From positions 124,001 through 188,000 of the forward strand of contig NZ_KB899380.1 of assembly GCF_000378185.1 (NCBI RefSeq): a stretch of 64,000 nt of DNA, read 5' to 3'. Shown one piece after another: positions 46,221 through 55,163 of the stretch; the stretch's first letter is position 1; each line of letters begins with the position of its first letter. The DNA is from Salinimonas chungwhensis DSM 16280 (GTDB lineage: Bacteria > Pseudomonadota > Gammaproteobacteria > Enterobacterales > Alteromonadaceae). A program made the translations under genes and the position numbers. The notes under the pieces were generated by a model. That model made no database searches, was not told the DNA's origin, and was given only the letters and a program-made list of their open reading frames with translations.

Positions 46221-47630
46221 ATGTCAATAGAAAAGGCATTAGAGCTGATTCAAGAAAGTGAAGCGAAGTTTGTAGATCTGCGTTTTACTGATACAAAAGG
46301 TAAAGAGCAACACGTCTCTATTCCGGCCGCCCTCATCGACGATGAGTTTTTCGAAGAAGGCAAGATGTTTGACGGCTCTTCCATCAGTGGATGGAAAGGT
46401 ATCAACGAATCAGATATGATTCTTATGCCAGATTCTTCCTCTGCAGTTCTCGATCCGTTTGCAGAAGAAACACAGGTTAATATTCGCTGTGACATAGTGG
46501 AGCCTACCACGCTGGAAGGTTATGAGCGCGATCCACGATCCGTGGCAAGACGTGCTGAAGAGTATTTAAAATCAACCGGCATTGGCGATACTGCCTTCTT
46601 CGGACCTGAGCCAGAATTCTTTATTTTTGACGATGTACGTTTTCATACAGATATGAGCGGCTCGTTTTACAAGATTGACTCTGCTGAAGCAAAGTGGAAT
46701 TCAGGTGAAGATTTTGAAGGCGGCAACCTGGCTCACCGTCCCGGCGTGAAAGGCGGTTATTTCCCGGTACCACCAGTAGATTCAGCCCATGATACTCGCT
46801 CTGCAATGTGTATGGTTATGGAAGAGATGGGTCTGCGTATTGAAGCGCACCACCATGAAGTTGCAACCGCTGGTCAGAACGAGATTGCCTGTGAATTTGA
46901 TACATTGGTTCGCAAGGCTGATGAGCTGCAAATCTACAAGTATGTAGTGCACAACGTCGCCCACGCGTATGGTCAGACTGCTACCTTTATGCCTAAGCCA
47001 CTGGTTGGCGATAATGGTTCAGGGATGCACGTTCACCAATCAATCTCTAAAGATGGTAAGAACATCTTTGCCGGCGACAAATATGCGGGTCTCTCTGAAG
47101 AAGCCTTATATTATATTGGTGGTATTATTAAGCACGCACGAGCAATCAATGCATTTGCTAATGCGTCTACGAACTCTTACAAGCGTCTTGTACCAGGCTT
47201 TGAAGCACCGGTAATGCTGGCCTATTCTGCGCGTAACCGCTCAGCATCAATTCGTATTCCTTACGTAACCAGCGATAAGGCTCGTCGTATTGAAGTTCGC
47301 TTCCCTGACCCAACAGCTAACCCTTACCTGGCCTTTACCGCTATGCTGATGGCCGGTATTGACGGGATCAAAAATAAGATCCACCCAGGCGATGCGATGG
47401 ACAAAGATCTTTATGATCTGCCAGCAGAAGAAGCGAAAGATATCCCAACGGTAGCCAGTTCATTAGAGATGGCTCTGGAAGCACTGGATAACGATCGTGA
47501 GTTTCTTAAGGCAGGCGGCGTAATGACAGATGATACAATCGATGCATATATCGATCTTAAGACAGAGGAAGTTACAACATTGCGAATGACTACGCACCCT
47601 GTTGAGTTTGATATGTACTACAGCGTGTAA
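46221..47630 (+). CDS. glnA: Glutamine synthetase type I
   Basis: GlnA makes glutamine from glutamate, ammonia and ATP as a dodecamer. The 469-residue product has family length. Signatures are [17 protein letters not shown] (N-terminal GS motif), the ATP-site block MHVHQS in the central region, and [18 protein letters not shown]. The adenylylation tyrosine lies in [10 protein letters not shown] (near residue 398), marking a GSI-beta enzyme controlled by GlnE. Sigma-54/NtrC control is visible upstream and a strong terminator downstream. Confidence 0.98.
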   Translation: MSIEKALELIQESEAKFVDLRFTDTKGKEQHVSIPAALIDDEFFEEGKMFDGSSISGWKGINESDMILMPDSSSAVLDPFAEETQVNIRCDIVEPTTLEGYERDPRSVARRAEEYLKSTGIGDTAFFGPEPEFFIFDDVRFHTDMSGSFYKIDSAEAKWNSGEDFEGGNLAHRPGVKGGYFPVPPVDSAHDTRSAMCMVMEEMGLRIEAHHHEVATAGQNEIACEFDTLVRKADELQIYKYVVHNVAHAYGQTATFMPKPLVGDNGSGMHVHQSISKDGKNIFAGDKYAGLSEEALYYIGGIIKHARAINAFANASTNSYKRLVPGFEAPVMLAYSARNRSASIRIPYVTSDKARRIEVRFPDPTANPYLAFTAMLMAGIDGIKNKIHPGDAMDKDLYDLPAEEAKDIPTVASSLEMALEALDNDREFLKAGGVMTDDTIDAYIDLKTEEVTTLRMTTHPVEFDMYYSV

Positions 47631-47644
47631 TAATCACGATTACC

Positions 47645-47671
47645 AAAAACCCGCTTAAAGCGGGTTTTTTT
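47645..47671 (+). terminator. Terminator after glnA
   Basis: CCCGCT (47650-47655) pairs with AGCGGG (47659-47664), flanked by A5 and followed by seven T. Confidence 0.9.
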
Positions 47672-47747
47672 ATACCTGTTTATAATTGTAAATGTGTCTT
47701 TTTAAGCGGATTTTCGTAATATGATAAAACGGGATCAGGAGAAAATT

Positions 47748-48281
47748 ATGACAAAAACGCTGTTGTTTACACTTACCCTGGCAAGTCTGTCGGCGCCTGC
47801 AGACCCAGGCAAAGTTTATAAGATAGAGCAGGCAGATGGTACGGTGATTTATACCGATACGCCCTCTAAACACAGTGAGCCGGTCAATTTTGATGAACAT
47901 ACCCTCAATGTGACAGATGCCCTGCCTACGCCCGTAAAAGACAACAGCCAGGACGCTTCTCAAGCGCGTAAGCAGCCTGATTATACGTTATCGGTTAAAC
48001 GCCCTGCGCCAGAAGCAACAATTCGCAACAACAATGGTAAAGTGACCATCACCGCCACGGCTAATCCGCGGCCTACCGGTCAGTTCCAGCTGACGCTGGA
48101 TGGCGAAATTATTGATACAAATACGTCAGGGACCTTCGCTCTGTCCGGTGTCGTTCGCGGCGCTCACACATTTAGCATCGCTCTTGTTAATAATAAGGGC
48201 AAGACTCTTGCATCTACCAGTCAACAAACATTTTATATGCACCAGGCTTCTGCACTAATTAATAATAACGCCGGGCAATAA
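47748..48281 (+). CDS. DUF4124 secreted protein between glnA and glnL
   Basis: ATG 47748, with CAGGAG upstream, is preferred over in-frame 47721. The 177-residue product has a signal peptide (about 1-17, ending SLSAPA). The DUF4124 N-terminal repeat is KVYKIEQADGTVIYTDTPSK (usual form YKWVDEQGVVHYSDTP). A linker rich in Q and P leads to a beta-sandwich-like C-terminal region (GQFQLTLDGEIIDTNTSGTF) resembling an Ig-type fold. DUF4124 proteins are often found beside ntrBC in marine gammaproteobacteria; function is unknown. It has no NtrC site of its own directly upstream. Confidence 0.75.
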   Translation: MTKTLLFTLTLASLSAPADPGKVYKIEQADGTVIYTDTPSKHSEPVNFDEHTLNVTDALPTPVKDNSQDASQARKQPDYTLSVKRPAPEATIRNNNGKVTITATANPRPTGQFQLTLDGEIIDTNTSGTFALSGVVRGAHTFSIALVNNKGKTLASTSQQTFYMHQASALINNNAGQ

Positions 48282-48365
48282 CCTTTCAGCCATAGGTTGC
48301 GTGACGTTTCTGCTGAAGGTGTTGGTGCATAGTCATTGGTGCTCGGGCTAACAGACAGACCGCAA

Positions 48366-48382
48366 TGCACCAATAATGTGCA
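48366..48382. promoter_or_regulatory. NtrC-type site upstream of glnL
   Basis: TGCACCAATAATGTGCA matches GCAC-N7-GTGC. It ends 17 bases before the preferred glnL ATG at 48400. In E. coli a similar site lets phosphorylated NtrC repress the glnL promoter, so autoregulation is likely. Nearby half-sites TTGGTGC occur at 48322-48328 and 48336-48342. Confidence 0.7.
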
Positions 48383-48399
48383 AAGGAGTATTTGCAAAT

Positions 48400-49485
48400 A
48401 TGCATGGCACTGCCCATACGCCATATAACCTTCTTGATAACCTGAATACTGCACTGGTGATGATTGATGACCAGTTGAATATTGTGTATGCCAATCATTC
48501 AGGCGAAGCCCTATTTGAAACAGGGGTTAAACAGTTATATGGACATCCTCTGTATGATTTTTTCCTACCTGGCGCCATTCAACAATCACGACTAAAAGCT
48601 GCTATGCGACGCGGCGAGGATTTTACCGAGAATGAAGTCCGGCTCGTATTCAAAGATAATCGTTTTGTGATGGCAGATTTAACCGTCACAAATCTGCAGA
48701 TTGAAAGCCGTGCCCGGCTGCTATTTGAAGTGCGACAGATAGATCAGCAAAAGCGTATTTCAAAAGAAAATTTGCAAAATGCACAGCATTACGCTGCCCG
48801 GGAGTTAGTGCGCGGCCTGGCTCATGAGATTAAAAATCCATTAGGCGGTATTCGTGGCGCAGCGCAGCTATTAGAAAAAGAACTTAACAACGAAGGGCTC
48901 AAAGAATTTACCCAAATGATTATTGAGCAGTCTGACAGATTAAGGGCTCTGGTTGATCGCCTGTTAGGGCCCAACGCCCTGCCCCGGTTACAGTGGAGTA
49001 ATTTGCATCAGGCTTTAGAAAAAGTCCGCACACTAATGCAGGCTGACTCGGATAATCCAATCACCATTGTACGCGATTATGACCCGAGCATTCCCGATGT
49101 GCATGTGGACCAGGATATGGTGCAACAAGCCGTTCTCAACATCATCAGAAACAGTATTCAGGCGCTGACTGAAGCCAACACGCCTGCGCCGAGGATACGT
49201 CTGCAAACACGGGTAGAACGTCAAATGACCATTCAGGGTAAGCGTTATCCTCTTGTGGCGAAAGTAGCGATTGAGGACAACGGCCCCGGGATTCCCGACG
49301 AAATTAAAGACACGCTGTTTTATCCGATGGTAAGCAGCAAAACACAGGGCAGCGGCCTGGGCCTGTCTATCGCGCAAACCCTGATCAACCACCATGGCGG
49401 CCGCATTGATGTAGACAGTCACGCCGGCCATACCGAGTTTGTGTTGTACCTTCCCATAGACCGTAAGGAGTCAATTGATGAATAG
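48400..49485 (+). CDS. glnL: Nitrogen regulation sensor kinase NtrB (GlnL)
   Basis: ATG 48400 is preferred because it follows AGGAG; the in-frame ATG at 48376 lies inside the NtrC site without a ribosome-binding site. The 361-residue cytoplasmic kinase/phosphatase has a PAS domain (about 10-115), then HisKA with the phospho-histidine H142 (GLAHEIKNPLGGIRGA). HATPase_c follows with the N box (NIIRNSIQAL), G1 (EDNGPGIPDEI) and G2 (GSGLGLSIAQTLI). GlnL senses PII and controls GlnG. Its stop overlaps the glnG start by 8 bases. Confidence 0.95.
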   Translation: MHGTAHTPYNLLDNLNTALVMIDDQLNIVYANHSGEALFETGVKQLYGHPLYDFFLPGAIQQSRLKAAMRRGEDFTENEVRLVFKDNRFVMADLTVTNLQIESRARLLFEVRQIDQQKRISKENLQNAQHYAARELVRGLAHEIKNPLGGIRGAAQLLEKELNNEGLKEFTQMIIEQSDRLRALVDRLLGPNALPRLQWSNLHQALEKVRTLMQADSDNPITIVRDYDPSIPDVHVDQDMVQQAVLNIIRNSIQALTEANTPAPRIRLQTRVERQMTIQGKRYPLVAKVAIEDNGPGIPDEIKDTLFYPMVSSKTQGSGLGLSIAQTLINHHGGRIDVDSHAGHTEFVLYLPIDRKESIDE

Positions 49486-50890
49486 TGAATCCGTCTGGAT
49501 TGTAGACGATGACAGCTCCATACGCTGGGTAATTCAAAAGGCGCTACAAGCGGCGAACATCAGCTGTATTTGCTTTGAAAACCCTGAAGACTTGTTGCGC
49601 CAGCTACACAGCGGCCAGGCCCCCGAGGTGGTCATTTCAGATATTCGCATGCCGCAGATGGATGGCATGACGCTGTTAAAGGAAGTGCATGATGTGAATT
49701 CGATGATCCCGGTTATTATCATGACCGCGCATTCAGATCTGGATAGCGCTGTTAATGCTTATCAAAGCGGTGCATTTGAATATCTGCCTAAACCTTTTGA
49801 TATAGATGATGCAGTAACACTATCTCAGCGGGCATTGGCCCACGCCCGGGAACAAAAACGCCATCAACAAGCTCCTGTTGAAGAACCGGCGCCGGAAATA
49901 ATTGGTGAAGCTCCTGCTATGCAGGAAGTGTTTAGGGCCATAGGACGGTTGTCCCGTTCATCAATCAGTGTGTTGATTAATGGTCAGTCAGGCACAGGCA
50001 AGGAATTGGTGGCCCAGGCCTTACATCGCCACAGTCCGCGTTCGGCAAACCCGTTTATCGCCCTCAATATGGCGGCGATCCCGGCTGATTTGGTGGAATC
50101 AGAATTGTTTGGGCATGAGAAAGGCGCGTTTACTGGCGCTCAGAATGCGCGCCAGGGCCGATTTGAGCAAGCTAACGGTGGCACGCTTTTTCTGGATGAA
50201 ATTGGCGATATGCCGTTAGATGTGCAGACCCGTTTGTTGCGGGTACTGGCAGACGGTCAGTTTTATCGTGTGGGCGGCCATCAATCGGTGACGGTGGATG
50301 TTCGAATTATTGCTGCCACACATCAAAATCTTGAGCAACGGGTTCATGAAGGAAAATTCAGGGAAGATTTGTTCCACCGCCTGAATGTTATTCGCATTCA
50401 TCTGCCCTCACTGGCAGAAAGGCGCGAAGACATTGGCTTGCTTGCCGGTCATTTTTTGCGTCAGGCTGCTGTAGAGCTTGATGTCGAAACAAAAACACTG
50501 AGTAAGGAAACAGAAAAACTGATGGCCAGGTTACCGTGGCCAGGAAACGTCAGGCAACTGGAAAATGTATGTCGCTGGCTAACCGTGATGGCCAGCGGAC
50601 AGGAAGTTCTGCCCCACGACCTGCCCCCGGAAATTCATAAAGACAGTGCTAAAGAGACCGGCCAGAAAAAAGCTGAAGACTGGCCCGAACTTCTGGCTCG
50701 CTGGGCCGATAACCAGCTTAATGCCGGGCAATTTGATATTTTAAATGATGCTATGCACACCTTTGAAAAAATCATGCTGGAGCGTGCTCTGCATTATACC
50801 CATGGTCATAAACAGGACGCGGCCAGACGCCTGGGCTGGGGAAGAAATACTCTTACCCGCAAACTTAAAGAACTTGATGTGCCCGGTTGA
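49478..50890 (+). CDS. glnG: Nitrogen regulation response regulator NtrC (GlnG)
   Basis: ATG 49478 overlaps the glnL stop. The 470-residue product has a receiver (phospho-acceptor D55 in [11 protein letters not shown], lysine in LPKPFD), then a sigma-54 AAA+ domain. That domain has Walker [15 protein letters not shown], the GAFTGA loop ([11 protein letters not shown]), Walker [13 protein letters not shown] and the R-finger region. A Fis-type helix-turn-helix ends the protein ([20 protein letters not shown]). It activates glnA from the enhancer sites at 46035-46072 and is the only sigma-54 activator visible in this window. Confidence 0.96.
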   Translation: MNSESVWIVDDDSSIRWVIQKALQAANISCICFENPEDLLRQLHSGQAPEVVISDIRMPQMDGMTLLKEVHDVNSMIPVIIMTAHSDLDSAVNAYQSGAFEYLPKPFDIDDAVTLSQRALAHAREQKRHQQAPVEEPAPEIIGEAPAMQEVFRAIGRLSRSSISVLINGQSGTGKELVAQALHRHSPRSANPFIALNMAAIPADLVESELFGHEKGAFTGAQNARQGRFEQANGGTLFLDEIGDMPLDVQTRLLRVLADGQFYRVGGHQSVTVDVRIIAATHQNLEQRVHEGKFREDLFHRLNVIRIHLPSLAERREDIGLLAGHFLRQAAVELDVETKTLSKETEKLMARLPWPGNVRQLENVCRWLTVMASGQEVLPHDLPPEIHKDSAKETGQKKAEDWPELLARWADNQLNAGQFDILNDAMHTFEKIMLERALHYTHGHKQDAARRLGWGRNTLTRKLKELDVPG

Positions 50891-51155
50891 AAGTTTTTCT
50901 TCAATTTCCAATGACTGGGCAGCTTAAAGCCCAGTATTAATTTTAGCTTCAGGCCCACTGCATAGAAGATGTCTTGTAACTCAAAGATGCTTCGGATGGC
51001 AGGACAAATTATAGTCTGAACAGAGAGTCTGGCGACTACGTGGTCGACTACCTTATGGTTTTTAACTTCCTACGGTGCCAATATCCAGTTGCTTTTATGT
51101 GAAGATTCACTACAGTGCCCTGTTAGTGATTGGTTAGAGCTATAAGGATAACCCC

Positions 51156-52649
51156 ATGCAAGATCCCGTTCGCAAAGTTGTTATCGCCGGGGGAGGCACA
51201 GCTGGATGGATGACAGCAGCCCTGTTAAAAAAGGTGCTTCAGGCGCAGGTTGACATTGAGCTGGTGGAGTCAGAAGATGTTGGCACTATCGGCGTTGGTG
51301 AAGCTACCATTCCACCCATTCAGACATTTAATCAATTTCTGGGGCTGGACGAAAAGGCTTTTTTACGGGAAACCAATGGGACCATTAAGCTTGCCATCGC
51401 ATTTGAAAACTGGCGCAAACAGGGTGAAAGCTACTTTCATACTTTTGGCGCGCCAGGCGCTACGTTAGGAATTTGTGGTTTTCAACATTACTGGTTGCGT
51501 GCCCGAAAAGCGGGTCTGGACGCCTCTTTATGGGATTTTGATCTTAATTATCTTGGCTGCAAGGCCGGTAAATTCAACAAAATCCAGTCGGAAAATCCGG
51601 TTTATAACATGGGCTATGCCTACCATTTTGATTCTACGCTGTATGGTCAGTTTTTACGCCGACTTGCTGAGCAGGCCGGTGCGAAGCGAACTGAAGGTAT
51701 GATTGAACATGTGTCGCTGAATACCAAAACCGGCTTTGTAAATGGTCTGCAGTTAACTGACGGGCGCCAGGTTACGGGCGATTTTTTTATCGACTGTACC
51801 GGTATGCGAAGCCTGTTATTGCAAAAAGCGCTGGGGGTTGCCTATGAAGACTGGTCGCACTGGCTGGCCGCTGATTCCGCGCTGGCTGTGCCGTCACAGC
51901 GCCACCAGCAGACAGCGCCCTATACCCGCAGTATTGCCCGTGAGGTGGGCTGGCAGTGGCGAATTCCCCTGACCCATCGTAATGGTAATGGGCTGGTTTA
52001 CAGCTCAGCATATCTGAATGACGACAAAGCGCGTAATATGTTGATGGATAATCTTGATACAGAGGCCCTCGATGAGCCGCGTAAAATTCGTTTTAAAACC
52101 GGTCGGGCTGAAAAGCAATGGCACAAAAATGTCGTGGCCATTGGTTTGTCCAGCGGCTTTTTGGAGCCTCTGGAATCAACCAGCATTCATCTGATTCAAT
52201 CAGCAATTGTGCGGCTGTTAAAAATGTTTCCAAACAACGCTGTGACCCCTTCCATGGAAGCATTATATAACGAAGAGTCGAAAGACGAATATGAAACCAT
52301 TCGCGATTTCATCATCCTGCATTACTACCTTAACGAACGAGACGATTCTGATTTCTGGCAGGATATGCAGCGGCTAACATTACCTGATAGGCTGGCGCAA
52401 AAGATTAATGCCTTTAAAGATACCGCCACTGTTTTTAATGAACAAAATGATATGTTCCGGGATGCTTCCTGGGTGCAAGTTATGATGGGCCAGGGAATAA
52501 TGCCTGCCGATTATCATCCGTCAGCTGATGTGCACAGTGACTCTGCAATACTTGATATCATGGCAAAAGTCTATGAGGCAAAACAACAACCTATCGCTCA
52601 AATGTTATCTCATGACGACTTTCTGGCCAGGTACACGAAGATTCAATAA
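51156..52649 (+). CDS. Flavin-dependent tryptophan-halogenase-like protein
   Basis: The 497-residue product has the FAD motif VIAGGGTAGWMTAALL and the diagnostic halogenase motif WxWxIP (W266, W268, P271 in GWQWRIP). The two catalytic residues of PrnA-type enzymes are also present: lysine at K78 (TNGTIKLAIAFENW) and the glutamate/serine pair at E340-S341 (EPLEST). It should therefore be a competent halogenase using hypohalous acid on an indole or phenol, with reduced flavin from an unlinked reductase. No biosynthetic genes or TonB receptor are adjacent, so the substrate is open. AAGGA lies 9 bases before ATG 51156. Confidence 0.85.
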   Translation: MQDPVRKVVIAGGGTAGWMTAALLKKVLQAQVDIELVESEDVGTIGVGEATIPPIQTFNQFLGLDEKAFLRETNGTIKLAIAFENWRKQGESYFHTFGAPGATLGICGFQHYWLRARKAGLDASLWDFDLNYLGCKAGKFNKIQSENPVYNMGYAYHFDSTLYGQFLRRLAEQAGAKRTEGMIEHVSLNTKTGFVNGLQLTDGRQVTGDFFIDCTGMRSLLLQKALGVAYEDWSHWLAADSALAVPSQRHQQTAPYTRSIAREVGWQWRIPLTHRNGNGLVYSSAYLNDDKARNMLMDNLDTEALDEPRKIRFKTGRAEKQWHKNVVAIGLSSGFLEPLESTSIHLIQSAIVRLLKMFPNNAVTPSMEALYNEESKDEYETIRDFIILHYYLNERDDSDFWQDMQRLTLPDRLAQKINAFKDTATVFNEQNDMFRDASWVQVMMGQGIMPADYHPSADVHSDSAILDIMAKVYEAKQQPIAQMLSHDDFLARYTKIQ

Positions 52650-52743
52650 GTCTAAAGGCGCTTTGTTTGATAATAAGTCCACTGGCATTGCATTTATGCG
52701 AGTTGACACAGCAAAAATAAAATAAGCTGGTTACGCGGCGTGG

Positions 52744-54129
52744 CTAACGGGAAACCAGCGCAGCAGGAAGTTGCGCTGACACATAGTACAATGCCAGTTG
52801 TGCTCTGAGCTCATCAACCTTTGCTGAAATTAACTTTAGCTGTGCCTTTATAAAGGTAATCTGACGGGCGTTTAGTACAAATACATCGGTATCTCCAATA
52901 TCAAACCGGGTTTTTTCCACCGCTTGCAAGCGCTCAGCCAATGCGGCAGCTTGCTGATTTAATTCAGTAAGATCCTGACTTTGTTGCCACTTTGCTACCG
53001 CTGTATCGAATTGCTGGGCCAGCTTTTGTTCGGCATCGGCGAGCTTGAATGTCATTTCACGCAACTTGGCTTGCGCACCGGCAGCTTTCGCCTTGGCTTT
53101 GCGGTTGCCCAGCGGATAGTTAAAATCCAGTCCCACTTTGGTATCGGTTTGCATAAGGGAGGTCGGCCCACTACCTAAATCTCTGGCCAGTTCGGCTTTC
53201 ATATCCAGTTTGGGTAACAAATTGTTTTGCGCCAGACGTTGCTTGTTACGCTGTTGTTTTATCGCCAGGTTCAAATCATCTGTTAATGGATGCACAGTCA
53301 GATGATGGCGCAAATCACTCAATTGTGTGTGATTGACCTGATAAGGCCATTGCTGGCTGTTAATCACCGGTTCAGCCCGGGTCACCCATTTAGGCGGTAC
53401 ATAATAAAACAGCTTAGTCGCAGCAGCTTGCAGCTTTTGTCTTTCGGTTGCTTTTAGCAAATCAATTTCAAGCAGATTGGCTTCAAATGCCTGCAGCACA
53501 ACCTGCGCTTCATCACCTTGCTCCACCTTACGCACCAACACATTTTCCTGTTTTTCCAATGTGCGGCGTAATTCATTAAGTCGTTCTATTTTAAGATGGC
53601 TTTCGTACCAGTCCAGATAGGTCATTGCAGCAGAGTACATTAGCTTATTGACCCCCAGTAAATAACTGGTTTGCCAGCGCTCTATAGCAAGCCGGGCGTT
53701 CTGCTGCGCCGTACGGCGGTCATCTGTTTCTCGTCCGCGTAACAAAGATAACCTGACGCCCACTGCTGCTTCGCCACCAGATAATGTATCGTACTGCCCG
53801 TTATAATCCGGGAAATCACCGTCGGCAATACGATACTGGCTGTACACCTCACCATTCATGGTTGAAAGCGGCTGTGAAAATTCACTGGTGGAGACATCCC
53901 CGGAATAGTACCCAGACAAGCGACTGTTGACCGACTGGGCCACATACGGATCAAACGCAGCATCGGCACTTTCCAGTTCGAATCGCTGTTGTTCACCCTG
54001 TTGTTCAATAGCTTGCAAATAAGGATGTGAGGTCATTACATGGGTAAGCATTTCAGATAACGATAACGTCTCGGCCCTGGCCGGATATACACCCATTAAA
54101 GTTAACGCCAGCAACAACCATGGCTTCAT
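52744..54129 (-). CDS. TolC-family outer-membrane channel protein
   Basis: The 461-residue product has a signal peptide (about 1-19, ending ARA) and two long alpha-helical repeats with beta-strand segments, the outer-membrane-factor layout. Typical marks are LSLSEMLTHVMTSHPYLQAI at the start and the paired helix region EKTRFDIGDTDVFVLNARQ near residue 415, which corresponds to the TolC Y-x-x-G-x-x-x-x-x-x-x-x-L-x-A motif. It is the third gene of a coupled export operon, starting one base within the stop codon of the HlyD gene. Confidence 0.85.
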   Translation of the reverse strand: MKPWLLLALTLMGVYPARAETLSLSEMLTHVMTSHPYLQAIEQQGEQQRFELESADAAFDPYVAQSVNSRLSGYYSGDVSTSEFSQPLSTMNGEVYSQYRIADGDFPDYNGQYDTLSGGEAAVGVRLSLLRGRETDDRRTAQQNARLAIERWQTSYLLGVNKLMYSAAMTYLDWYESHLKIERLNELRRTLEKQENVLVRKVEQGDEAQVVLQAFEANLLEIDLLKATERQKLQAAATKLFYYVPPKWVTRAEPVINSQQWPYQVNHTQLSDLRHHLTVHPLTDDLNLAIKQQRNKQRLAQNNLLPKLDMKAELARDLGSGPTSLMQTDTKVGLDFNYPLGNRKAKAKAAGAQAKLREMTFKLADAEQKLAQQFDTAVAKWQQSQDLTELNQQAAALAERLQAVEKTRFDIGDTDVFVLNARQITFIKAQLKLISAKVDELRAQLALYYVSAQLPAALVSR

Positions 54130-55163
54130 TATTTTTCTGCCTTCATCTTATTATCGAGCACTACCGGCTTCGGCGGAAAGTTGTTCAATTGCCGCCACAA
54201 TTCGTAGCCCAGGCGCACTTCTTCAAGTAATACCCACGCTTTAACCCTGCTGCCAAACCGTACAACCTGCTCCTGTGGCCAGGGTTGTCCTTCAGGATCT
54301 GGCGCTATCCAGACGTTAAAATTACCAATATTGTCGGCTACTGGCTCAACGTAAATCACTTCGCCGCCAAAAGTGCCGATGGCGGCTTCCGGCCAGCCAC
54401 TAAACTGAAAGACCGGCCAGCCCTCAAATTGTAGTCTGGCTTTTCTACCCACTTCAATTAAAGGTGCGTCCATACCACTGACCGTGACCCTGACATGACG
54501 CTGGACGCCTTCAGGAATAAACTCACCCAGTACTTCACCAGCTTTCACATAGGTAGACGGACCGCCGGACTTAAGTTTGATAACCACCCCATCAGAGGGC
54601 GCAACCTTGGTCTGGGTACGTTGCCGTGACAACGAAACACTTGCTTTATTTATGTCAGACTGCGACTTAGCCGCTTTAGCAACAAGTTCCTGTAGCTTTA
54701 TCTGGGCCGCCTCAACGGTCTTATCCGAGGCCACCCCTTGCTCCAGCAGCGTTTGTTGGCGATTCAGATTATTGCGCGCATTAGCTACTGCGCTCTGATT
54801 TGCAGCATGGACAGCCTGCGCGGCATCAAGCTGGGCCTGCAGCTTACTCACCAATTCCTCGTCAACATCGATCAGTGTAACAATCGGCTGGCCCTGTTCT
54901 ACCAGCTCACCTTCATTAACATGCCATTGTTTTATCTGTCCTGATACCAGCGCTGATATTGCCTGAGTACGCTGGGCAGGATCCAGTGAGTCCACCTGAC
55001 CGGTTCCATAAGCCGTTTGCACCCATGGTGTGAACCACAACAATGCAGCAACCAGAATGACTAACACCACAACGACCCCTGCCAGTATTTTATAGGCACT
55101 GGGAAGATAGTCGTTTCTTAATGCAGAGATTTTATCCAGATAGCGCGCTTCGTTATGATGCAT
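54129..55163 (-). CDS. HlyD-type membrane-fusion (periplasmic adaptor) protein
   Basis: ATG 55163 is preferred over the in-frame start at 55202, which overlaps the ABC gene by 50 bases. The 344-residue product has one transmembrane helix (about residues 22-45) and a lipoyl/biotinyl half-motif, SGQIKQWHVNEGELVEQGQP. An alpha-helical hairpin follows (about 95-175), then the second lipoyl half (VAPSDGVVIKLKSGG) and a beta-barrel. It bridges an inner-membrane ABC-type protein and the TolC-like channel, both encoded in the same operon. Confidence 0.85.
   Translation of the reverse strand: MHHNEARYLDKISALRNDYLPSAYKILAGVVVVLVILVAALLWFTPWVQTAYGTGQVDSLDPAQRTQAISALVSGQIKQWHVNEGELVEQGQPIVTLIDVDEELVSKLQAQLDAAQAVHAANQSAVANARNNLNRQQTLLEQGVASDKTVEAAQIKLQELVAKAAKSQSDINKASVSLSRQRTQTKVAPSDGVVIKLKSGGPSTYVKAGEVLGEFIPEGVQRHVRVTVSGMDAPLIEVGRKARLQFEGWPVFQFSGWPEAAIGTFGGEVIYVEPVADNIGNFNVWIAPDPEGQPWPQEQVVRFGSRVKAWVLLEEVRLGYELWRQLNNFPPKPVVLDNKMKAEK

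Noticed and set aside
51156-52649. Part of a halogenated natural-product cluster
   Set aside because: Flanking genes are nitrogen regulators and a separate export operon on the opposite strand; no assembly-line or tailoring genes are present.
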